Positions 44,822-54,500 of a stretch of 64,000 bases of DNA are shown in pieces. Under the pieces are notes generated by a model that saw nothing but the letters and a program-made list of their open reading frames with translations, was not told the origin of the DNA and did not search any database. The number at the start of each line of letters is the position of its first letter. Within the stretch, counting starts at the first letter, position 1. Made by a program: the position numbers and the translations under genes. The stretch comes from Siphonodentalium dalli (Eukaryota; Mollusca; Scaphopoda; Gadilida; Siphonodentaliidae). The stretch is taken from assembly GCA_032622095.1 (NCBI GenBank), contig CP136061.1:189540369-189604368 (forward strand). Direction: 5' to 3'.

Positions 44822-45256
44822 CCCTTTACCCAACAAAACGGCCAAAAACGCCCAAATAAAGCTTCAACGGCCTAAAATATATTTAGTCTGTCTCAATAAC
44901 ACCATACAAATATGGATATCATTGGAACCGGTTCATTGACCACATTGTGATGGTTACAGTTATGCCCTGTGCCAATGCATTCTCTTATATATGCGAGTCG
45001 ACCATAGGTCGCCTCGCATATATAAGAGAATGCATTGGCCTAAAAAAAACACTTTTTACCATTTTTTCTTACATTCTTTAACAATTTTATAATTTTTTCT
45101 TACATTTTTATAATATTTTTCTACATTATTTGACAATTTAATCATTTTTAATATGTGTTAAGCCAATGCATTCTCTTATATATGCGAGGCGACCTATGGT
45201 CGACTCGCATATATAAGAGTATGCATTGGCACAGGGCCGTTCTGTTGGGTAAAGGG
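44822..45256. mobile_element. 435-bp TTAA element with CCCTTTACCCAACA ends, copy 1
   Basis: TTAA (44818-44821, 45257-45260) flanks CCCTTTACCCAACA and TGTTGGGTAAAGGG. Two internal palindromes read GCCAATGCATTCTCTTATAT, ATGCGAG and back. TTAA targets with CCC ends are typical of piggyBac-type MITEs. Copy 2 is at 47404-47795. It has no coding capacity. Confidence 0.88.
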
Positions 45257-45345
45257 TTAACAGAGTTGTTTGAGGTATTCCAAATAGTATAATGTCATTA
45301 AATACAGGGCTGATCATTGAAACGCTCCGCTCATTAATCCAGTCA

Positions 45346-45507
45346 GTGATAATAATAGTAATAACATATGACTTAAGCTTTATGGTTTATTAACCGCCAT
45401 CTTGCAAAGAATAACATGCAGCCCTTGTGCTGTTAAATCATTCCTGTCAGGCCATTAATAAACCATAACGCCCTTGAAAATCATGTTATTGTTATATTAT
45501 CATTCAC
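45346..45507. mobile_element. ~160-bp palindromic MITE
   Basis: GTGATAATAATAGTAATAAC, ATATGACTT..GCTTTATGGTTTATTAA on the left is inverted by TTAATAAACCATAACGC, AAAATCATGTTATTGTTATA and TTATCATTCAC on the right. The arms are about 50 bp with small indels. The target duplication is unclear. Confidence 0.68.
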
Positions 45508-45982
45508 AATCCTGGAACATTATACAGTGTTTAAAACGTCGAGATAAATGATTCCGATGCACTAGTCTTGGAGTTCCAGCTAAGAAATATGGCCAATTTC
45601 TATTGTGTTGAAGTAGGTCCGCATTTAGTACAGTCATATAGCACAAAACCTGACATTTTAACATCCGTACTCAGTACAGACGTATAGCAGCAAATAGTTT
45701 AAATATATTATAGAACTGAATCCATTATTGCTATTGCAAAAATGAATTCTATAATTGTTAGTAACCTTCATAGATGAGATATAAATAAAAAATGGTAGCA
45801 CATTATATATCTAGCAAGATAGTTTTTTTCCCTGATGCACTGATACAAACTTCCCACACCAATCACCTTATTTTATGAGCTAGAATTTAAAAGACGGCAA
45901 GATATGTTTTGTGCTGATTGGCCTGGAGCCCTGTATACATATTTGAATACATCTTTCAAGGGAATCAGAAGGTTAGCATATA

Positions 45983-46136
45983 CAGTAATGCCCTAAATAA
46001 TCGACTCCTTAATCACAGCAGAATTATGGGTAATTTTTCAGGATTTAGTTGGAAATATGGCTTGTTGCCATTCATCGGAAAGCTCTTACCCGTAATTCTA
46101 CTGTGGTTAAGGAGTCGATTATTTAGGGCATTACTG
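45983..46136. mobile_element. 154-bp pogo/Tigger-like MITE
   Basis: TA-CAGTAATGCCCTAAATAATC, GACTCCTTAA and its inverse ...GATTATTTAGGGCATTACTG-TA give arms of about 45 bp. CAGT ends with TA duplication fit the pogo/Tigger branch of Tc1/mariner. A fuller copy is at 50670-50881. Confidence 0.8.
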
Positions 46137-46494
46137 TACATATGCGTGACAAAGTTTCTGGTAATTATGAGCTATTACGGTTTATTATAATTATAGATCA
46201 TTATAAAAAATGTTACATGCTCTTTACTATACAACAGAAATCCAAAGTAATCCTGAAAAATGTTATCTGGAAATTTGTAGTTTTGTAATTTTTGAAACTC
46301 GAATAAAGTTCAGCAGCAATACCACTAGTGTTTGCAGTGCTCATGGTCAAACTGTTTAAATTAATTTCTTTAAAAATAGATCTTTAACCGCTATAAAAGT
46401 GAATAAGCCATTGATTTATATCTGTAATGACTTTCCATATCTGAATTTAGACCGTCGAATAATTGAAAATCAAAGATATTGTCAAGGAAATTAA

Positions 46495-46730
46495 CCCTTT
46501 CATGACGGGAGCTGCGCTGGTGCAGAATTAAAGATCCTGTGCCAGTGCATTCTCTTATATATGCGAGTATCACATAGGGAGCCTCATATATTTAAGCGAA
46601 TGCACTGGCTTACAAGGTCAAGGTAAATATTGTTCGGCCAATGCATTCACTTTTATATGCGAGGTGCCCTATAATTGAATGCATTGGCAGGGTTTTTGCA
46701 AAATTTCAGGAAGCTCCAGTTATGGAAGGG
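46495..46730. mobile_element. 236-bp TTAA element, 'CCCTTTCATGACGGGAGC' family
   Basis: TTAA (46491-46494, 46731-46734) flanks CCCTTTCATGACGGGAGC and AGCTCCAGTTATGGAAGGG. Two internal arms carry GTGCATTCTCTTATATATGC and partners. It is in the opposite orientation to the copy at 50985, with the GCTGGTGCAG-ATTAAAGATC side first here. Complete and short, it defines the family. Confidence 0.87.
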
Positions 46731-47333
46731 TTAAACCAACTAATATTTGTTACTAATCATGCTAACGAGAATGGAATTATCAATTTCTTCATAGAATTTA
46801 TCTGAAATAAATAATACTGCATTAAAATTAAATTTATTGGAAGAAACTTATCATTAATCAGAAACTCGAGAAAAAATAAAAGGCAGCAGATAAAAATTTA
46901 AATGCTCAAATATAAGAATTATCAGAATACTTAAAAAAGTGGATTTCAAAACATGACTTTAAGGAATGAGACAGCTGAATGAAAGATGAACTGATTATTT
47001 GTGTGTTATCTTTATATGAGTGATTGAGGAAAATCATTGGCAGAAATGATGGTTCAAGAATAATGTGGATAATCATAAACAAAAATGAAAATGATGAATG
47101 ATTAATAAAACTTCAGATGTGTTTCCTCAGCAACCTGTAGTCTATGATACCTGTTGTCAATAGATACTTCTGGCTGGCTGACTATTTACAGCTTCCACAA
47201 AAGAGCACAATTTTAGTCAACGGTTCAGATAATAAGTTCAACAGATGGTCGTTTGTTGAACTCTTTATCTCAACATATTTCAACCAATGATCCAGATGAA
47301 TAATAGATCATTTCAATATATATATATAGACTA

Positions 47334-47854
47334 ATCAATTGGTTTTGATGATTATGTGATATAATTCACAAGGGGAGCTGGGGCTTGTGAAACTCGAGTT
47401 TAACCCTTTACCCAACAAACCGGCCAAAACCGGCCAAATAAAGCTTCAACAGCCTAAAATATCTTCGGTCTGGCTCAATAGAACCATACAAATATGGATA
47501 TCATTGGAACCGGCTCCTTGACCACATTGTGATGGTTATAGTTATGCCCTGTGCCAATGCATTCTCTTATATATGCGAGTCGACCATAGGTCGCCTCGCA
47601 TATATAAGAGAATGCATTGGCCTAAAAAAAATCTTTTTTTAACACTTTTTACCATTTTTTCTTACATTCTTTAACAATTTTATAATTTGTAATGTGTTAA
47701 GCCAATGCATTCTCTTATATATGCGAGGCGACCTATGGTCGACTCGCTTATATAAGAGAATGCATTGGCACAGGGCCCTTCTGTTGGGTAAAGGGTTAAC
47801 CAATAGGACCGACTCCGAGTGAATTATGTCATGTAATCATCGAAACCAATTGAT
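47334..47854. mobile_element. TA-flanked palindromic element hosting a TTAA element
   Basis: TA-ATCAATTGGTTTTGATGATT, ATGTGATATAATTCAC on the left is inverted by GTGAATTATGTCATGTAATC, ATCGAAACCAATTGAT-TA on the right. Without the inserted 392-bp TTAA element it is about 125 bp, almost a full palindrome. Confidence 0.82.
47404..47795. mobile_element. 392-bp TTAA element with CCCTTTACCCAACA ends, copy 2
   Basis: TTAA (47400-47403, 47796-47799) flanks CCCTTTACCCAACA and TGTTGGGTAAAGGG. It is collinear with copy 1 (44822-45256), minus about 40 bp of T-rich sequence. Both internal palindromes are kept. Confidence 0.9.
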
Positions 47855-48120
47855 TATTCTGTTTATTACACACTTTCCACCACTAAAAGGCACCAATTCT
47901 AAAGATAATATGTGACCAATAATCCCCGATCAGCTGAGTCTTCCATTTGAACCACAACGTACAGTTGCATGGATGGACATACCATTTAAATGTTTGTGAT
48001 GTAATGATACCGATTGACCTCATTGTTTTGATTCATTTTGGTGTGATTCATTTTTGAAAATTTCGGAAATTACAGGATATTTTCTTTCAAAGGAGTGTTT
48101 ATATTCTCATCGAAAAAGCA

Positions 48121-48212
48121 TGGAACGAAATAATGTGAAGATTCTGGTGAAATGTGTAAAGAGCATGCCACTTGGAACGAAATAATGTGAAGATTCTGGT
48201 GAAATGTCTAAA
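48121..48212 (+). repeat. 52-bp tandem duplication
   Basis: GGAACGAAATAATGTGAAGA and TTCTGGTGAAATGT are repeated exactly at about 48122 and 48174. The remainder of 47860-48890 shows no gene. The 65-codon frame at 48319-48516 has no recognisable relative. Confidence 0.85.
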
Positions 48213-48894
48213 TAATAATGGTTGATACAGGAATTTTGGGGAAATCGTGCTAACATTTGATTAACTGGTTGGAATGGCATATTTTTTGGAATGTTTGTGC
48301 CGTAGAAACTAAAGTGGAATGTACATCCTCGGTTATTCCTTTTTGACCATTTTCTTGTTAAAGTCCATGCCCGATTTTGTTAGTGTCATCGACTGTGTTT
48401 TTTTTTATTGTGATGAGGCGACAAAGTTAGTGTCCAGTTCAAAGTTTGAAATTGTTGTGCTCACTGGGGATGTAATTCACAGCTACAAGCATAACTGTCC
48501 CAGAGATGTGCATTAACACTTTTAATTCGCCAAGAAATCCTTATAAATCATGGCTAAGTGTGTAGTAAATAGAGAGCAATCACTTGATTGAACTGGTGAC
48601 GTGAAATAATTCGTGATAAAAAGGGACGTTGTACAAACACGAGTGCATTGCATCGAGTGTTTTACAAAATAGTGTAGTCAGTGTTCTAAAAAAAGAAATC
48701 TATGTATTGGTCAGTGAGAACAATATTGTTAACCCAAATACCATAGCCTATTATTGATGAGAAAACACAGTCTAGCATGAAGGGTGAGAAATCATAGTAT
48801 AAATGGCAGTTGTTCATATCACAGGACTAATAGTACAAGAGTACACATGTACAATTGTGGGTGTCAGACAGATGGTGATCCATTAGGTTAAAAC

Positions 48895-49095
48895 ATCGAG
48901 CATGCCACACTAAAAGCACCGCAGATCAAGATTAGAGTTTCTATATGAATCTCGATCAGGTTAAAATGGCATGTGTCTCACACTAAAAGCATCTCAGATC
49001 AAAGTAAAAGTTTTCCGTAAGATCTAGAAATGATTACGACATTATGTATGGGTGGCACACTGAAAGCATCACAGATCGAGGTACGGATTCTCCAT
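48895..49095 (+). repeat. Three diverged ~80-bp tandem units
   Basis: 'CACACTAAAAGCACCGCAGA', 'CACACTAAAAGCATCTCAGA' and 'CACACTGAAAGCATCACAGA' start successive units, each preceded by a GCATG/GGTGG stretch and followed by TCAA/TCGAGGT. The origin is unknown. Confidence 0.68.
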
Positions 49096-49250
49096 TCTTC
49101 GCTGGATCAGACTGTCATACAATGGTCTCATTGCTGCTGTCCCTGAAAGTCACAACAGATAAATATTACAACACATAGAAACAACATCTAAAGCTGAGGG
49201 AGTAAAGGATAACACAGAATGGAGAATATTATAAAATTGATGTTATACAT

Positions 49251-49408
49251 ACACAGAATGACACGATGTGTATGGGTTTTGTCGATACGGCACGAGTGCT
49301 GTCGCGGAAGGATAGAACGAGAGGCAAATTGCGCCTCGAGTTCTATCCTTCCTCGACAGCACAAGTGCCGTATCGACAAACCCATTTACACATCATGTCG
49401 TTCTGTGT
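49251..49408. mobile_element. 158-bp near-perfect foldback element
   Basis: ACACAGAATGACACGATGTG, TGGGTTTTGTCGATACGGCA, CGAGTGCTGTCG-GGAAGGAT and AGAACGAGAGGC pair with the inverse arm after a 7-base centre (AAATTGC), about 75-bp arms. Frames on both strands mirror each other and are not genes. Confidence 0.85.
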
Positions 49409-49964
49409 TTATTACACGCTTCGCGTCCTAGAATCCGTGCATTAAAATACAGGATTAGAAGGTTTATTTAGGTTCATACAGGGCGTGTTTGTCATCTGTA
49501 ATGATTCTTTTATTTAAATAGTTCCAGTTTCATGGTTGAGGGCAACATCATGTACGTCATTTTACGTCAACGAGATACGGATTTGTAAATATGGAACAGC
49601 AATAACACTGTAATTCTAGGAACAAGCGTGTAATAAAAGCTTTTAAAGATGTGGTCTCTCTTTCCTGAACTTTTATATAGATTTTAGAAGTATAAAATTA
49701 TGTTGAAGTAGGAACACCAGATAACAGAAGCCGACAAAGCTCTGAATTGATGCTAGATTTTAATTTTGATTGGCATACTAACCAAGACCGATATTAAAAT
49801 TTTTAGAATATAACACTCTTGAAAAAACAATCCAAATCTCTGTTTATAAAGCCACATGGCAGTTTGTGCTCCAAAATAAACCTAATTATATTCGCTTTTG
49901 AATGTTCCCGGTATTGAAATAGGTTGATAAATACCTGAACTACCTTTCTAAAAGCAAAAACCCT

Positions 49965-50062
49965 GTGCCAATGCATTCTCTTATAGATGCGAGTCGCCTA
50001 TAAGAGAATGCAATGGCACAGGATCATTAATGCTGCAAACGCGCCGCTCCCATCAAAGTCCA
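49965..50062. repeat. Internally deleted TTAA-family copy
   Basis: GCAAAAACCCTGTGCCAATG, CATTCTCTTATAGATGCGAG, then TATAAGAGAATGCAATGGCA and AGGATCATTAATGCTGCA. It combines both subterminal parts of the 50985-type family around one palindrome and lacks the TTAA ends. The flanks 50063-50669 show nothing. Confidence 0.7.
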
Positions 50063-50669
50063 ATCAGATACCAAAGTTTATTCAAAACTCAACGGTAAAC
50101 ATTGAAAAAGGTCAAAGCATTGAAAAATATTCTGAAAATCATATTCAGATTAAAATACTGAATTTACTTCACTTACTTCATATGATTAGCAATGTTTGTT
50201 TACAAATCACTGTAACAGTTTTGTTTACATAACAATAGTTTTATTTCATTTCTTTATTGGAGAACAAAATGTATCTATAACGAATATAAGAAGAAAGTTT
50301 ACCTATTGACATTTATTTTATATCTATTGCACATTTCGCAATGCGCATGCTTCTGCCAGAATTATTGTGTATTTGTATGTTAATAAATAAAAAGTTGCAG
50401 ATCAGAACACACTGTGTGGTGGTGAGAATGTGCAAATTATAACAAATTAAAGGAGAACGATAAGTAAAACAATAAGAACATCAAACGTGTGCGATACAGT
50501 GCAATACAAATCTTTTTTAATTTCAATATTTCAATAAACTTTGACAGGAACAAGTTACTTGGTGAGAAAATAAATTAGTAGGATTCATTTATGCTTCAAT
50601 TTCAATTTATAATTGGAAGGAAACATCTCCAAAACAGTAATTTCCTCACAATTGTGCACTAGAACATTA

Positions 50670-50881
50670 CAGTAATGCACTAAATAATTGACTCCTTAAC
50701 CACATCAGAATTATGGGTAATTTTTCAGGATTTAGTCGGAAATATGGCTTGTTGCCATTCATTGAAAGCTCTCAGTGAGAGCTTTCTGATGAATGGCAAC
50801 AAGCCATAGTTCCGATTAAATCCTTAAAAGTTACCCATAATTCTGCTGTGGTTAAGGAGACGATTATCTAGGGCATTACTG
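50670..50881. mobile_element. 212-bp pogo/Tigger-like MITE, full palindrome
   Basis: TA-CAGTAATGCACTAAATAATT and the inverse ...GATTATCTAGGGCATTACTG-TA. The arms meet at GAAAGCTCTCAGTGAGAGCTTTC, so the whole element is one ~105-bp-arm palindrome. The shorter copy at 45983 matches it, with most of one arm lost. Confidence 0.85.
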
Positions 50882-50984
50882 TATCTGCCAAATTTCAAGC
50901 TCCTGCAACATGAACTACATACCCAATTGAGAGTATATGTTATAGATGAAGCTTATTTCTCAAATCAGCCAAGTTTTATCTTAA

Positions 50985-51224
50985 CCCTTCCATGACTGGA
51001 GCTTTCTGAAATTTTGCGAAAACCCTGTGTCTATGCATTATCTTATATATGCGAGTCTCCCATATATAAGAGAATACATTGGACTAACTATCTTTGCCTT
51101 GACATTTTAAGTCAGTGCATTCTCTTAGAAATGTGACGCTCCCTATGGGAGACTCGATTATATAAGGGACTGCACTGGCACACGATCATTAATGCTGCAC
51201 CAGCGCAGCTCCTGTCATGAAAGG
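50985..51224. mobile_element. 240-bp TTAA element, 'CCCTTCCATGACTGGAGC' family
   Basis: TTAA (50981-50984, 51225-51228) flanks CCCTTCCATGACTGGAGC and GCTCCTGTCATGAAAGG. Two internal arms contain TATCTTATATATGCGAG and CTCTTAGAAATGTGACGCTC. It lies just 3' of the CELSR-like stop codon and may be in its 3' UTR. Confidence 0.88.
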
Positions 51225-51403
51225 TTAATCTGCAGGAAACTAAAGCTCATTGAGTCAGATGAAGAAATTTGTTCATGTTCGACTATTCTGGCGAGATTGA
51301 GAAAGCTGTCTAAATGTAATTTCACCGATATAGACTATTGATTAGGGAGGTTGCTAAGGCTTTCTCAGATATAAACTATAGAGGATATTGGTTTTCTGGT
51401 AAC

Positions 51404-51570
51404 TTACTCTGAGGTAATACTCCCATTGTGTGTTAATACTAGAACTTTTTGTCGATCAGGAATGTTTTGCCGATTTTGGGGTATGAGGTTCGGCATTTGA
51501 TTCCACATATTTCGCTCTATTTGTTTTATGTCATCAGGTGGAGCTGGTGGTAATATGAAATCGTCGTCAT
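51404..51570 (-). CDS. CELSR-like tail terminal exon
   Basis: On the minus strand the acceptor is cttgtttag|ATGACG. It encodes DDDDFILPPAPPDDIKQIER, NMWNQMPNLIPQNRQ and ends HNGSITSE before TAA at 51406-51404. The stop overlaps a perfect donor consensus (GTAAGT, 51407-51402), so a splice variant that skips this stop is possible. The 3' UTR would run into a 240-bp TTAA element (50985-51224). Minus-strand AATAAA sites exist near 50250 and 49410, but neither is proven. Confidence 0.66.
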
Positions 51571-54500
51571 CTAAACAAGAGAAGTGCTGGATTAGCTAAA
51601 ACCGAACAACACAAACAAATCCCGATAACACCATGTATCTAACTTTAGTGTGCCTGTCATTTGCAGAATAAGGTTCCCAGAGGGTGAATTTAGTGATGCT
51701 ACCCCCATAGTGGGCTAGCGTCACTAAATTCACCCTCTGGGGACCTCAGTCTGCTTGGGCCTCATCTTCTCTGGAAAGTTTCTAAATTCTAACTGTGTAC
51801 AGATTGGATTCGAAAATAGATATTGTATGAGGCCATCTTTGAGTGATAAGCAAAGCAACTGAAAACATAGTATTTTATTTATATTTTAAGAAATGTTACT
51901 TCAAAGCAATGTTTACAAATTTATACATTAAATCTATGGACTGATTATAGTGACATAGATACATGGTGTTTGCAGATAAAAAAACTTTCAAGACAACGAT
52001 GGAAGAAATGCTATTATCAGAGATATTATATCCAAGGATAACAATTATTTTTGAAATAATGTCATCTATGTATTAAAATCATATAAACACCAACCAGATT
52101 GGAGCAATATGTGTTGGCTGTTTTCTCCCAACATTGTCTCAAAATCAGAAAGAGCAAAGAACAACATTAAGGGCAACAGAACAATATTAAGAACATGCAA
52201 TTCTGTCTGAAATATAGCATAGTTGACATGAATGTTTGTAAACTGTGTGATTCAGACTATGCAGAATTGAGCATCCCAACAACAGATGAAAATCAATGAT
52301 ATATATTTTGTTCTGGATATGCTACTGACAGTCATATAAGGCACACAAAATAACACTGGAAAATGAAACAGAAAGCACTGGATATCGCTGCCATGCAAGT
52401 TTTTTTTCTGAAAAATTTAAGCTCATGCTAAAGTACATGTAAAAATTGTCTATGAAATTGTCTGGTGTTATCTCAAAAGAAGACTGTTCCTTCATGCTTG
52501 CAGCAATGTGCTCCTGTAATATTGAAGTAAGACTCAGAATAATAACAAATAAACAATGGAAATTGTTCATTGTTAATGTTGGAATTGTGTACACAACACA
52601 ATTTCTTAATGGATGAGAGATGTAGATTTTTTTTTTATTTCAGTAAGCTGATCACAGCCATTTTTCAATATATAAGTGATGTCATAGGATATCATAGAGG
52701 AACTTGGGCTGCTTGTCACAATGTGGGAACAGATTTCTTAATCAAATACATTTTAACAACAATTAATTTAAAACAGTATATTGAGCGATCACTTAGTGGT
52801 ACATAAAATGGAATGAATTACAAATTGTGGTCAAATACTAAAATGTTTGAATTAAAAATATCCAATTTCACACAAATAAAAGTATGTCTATTAATAAAAC
52901 ACCTCAAATAACAAACTCTTTAAAATACAAAAATCTATTCATAAATAATGATAAGAATACATGGTAACAGTAAGACTTATATGGTGGAGGCTCTGCTATG
53001 TTAAATCCCCATTTGTGTTACCTTTATGCTGTTGTGCAGACAGTGTGACATCTGGCTGCGGAGACATAGTGACTTGAGGTGATATACTCCGCATTTGGAG
53101 CTGACTAGGACTGTTTTTACTTGACAGTAGATTTTCTACAGGCCAAAAACTTGGAGCTGATGTCATTGGATATGAGGAAAGAGGAACTGGAAAATAAATA
53201 GCAACTTACTTAAAGATAGTGTGTCTCTTCATAGCAAGTTTTATATAGATTCTGGGGTATAAAATAATAGATATAAATCAAAGTCACCTGACTTCAGCAT
53301 AGTTATGTTTTGATATTGATCCTTCCACAACAGAAACGCATAATTTTGAGGTTCAAATGAGTTAGGTCTTTTTAAACTTATCGTCATCAATAATAATAAT
53401 AATAATAATAATAATACCTCAGTATTTTACTGGAATATGAAGCGAAGTCAAATAGGCACAATTCCTTTATTCTTGAAACAAACATTAATTTTGAAGGCCT
53501 GCTTGGTGAGTGCTGGAGTGTTCCTTGAGAATTTTATTTTAAAGTGATGTGAAACACTCCAATAGGGTGATCAAATATAAATGGAGCATAATCTTGCTCA
53601 AAGCAGTTATTTTTTACAAATAGTATGTAAAAATTAACAACACACGTCATTCTTATTCAGAGACTCTCGATGGCGAAATAGTTTCCGTTAGTTTATCGAT
53701 GACAGTTGCGTCCCGAATCGAGATGTAAATATTTACTATTGAGTGTTGTTCAGACAATGTTTTCTATGGTGTGGTACAGTCGATTTTCTCGGCGATGTTA
53801 GTAGAATATTACTTTCTTCTAGTTGGCATAGAGCCTGAATACTAACTTATCAGTTTCATGCACCCGAACAAGTCCACAATATGTCTTTAACTCGTTTAGG
53901 ACGGGAAACGGATATATCTATCCGTTTCCCAAAACATTACCTACAGGACGGGAAATGGATATATCCGTTTCCCACTTCATGCACTTGTTATCAGCGAACG
54001 AATCTTTTATAATAAAATGTTTTGTGCATAGTACGGTGTATTCAATATAGGCCGATCACCCAGTGAGGAGTCCAGGAAGATGTAACCTATTTTTGACGTC
54101 ACGTAGGGATCGCGTGCCGTGATTCATGATGTCATTGTTCCAAAATGGCGGCGCCCAGTAGCCTAAGACGTAGACAAGTTTTCGGTTGGCAATCACCATG
54201 GCAGGTGAATCTTGACCCCTTCAGTGGAAGGAGCAAGAAGCGAGAGAAATTTAAGTATATTCCTGGATCCTATTTTAAACAAATTAATTACATTTGATTC
54301 AAAATGTCGCATGCAGACATCTCGTATAGCGAAATTACAGCCCCAAACAGCCATGTCAACCGGTCGCAATTTGGTGGTATCTACCCAAAATATTTGGAAG
54401 ATTTATAGACCACGGATGATCACCCATATATTATGAGTTGTCACGTGGAGAATTCTGTCATGACAAATGGTCTGACCCAGCATTAAATTAGCGCATACAT

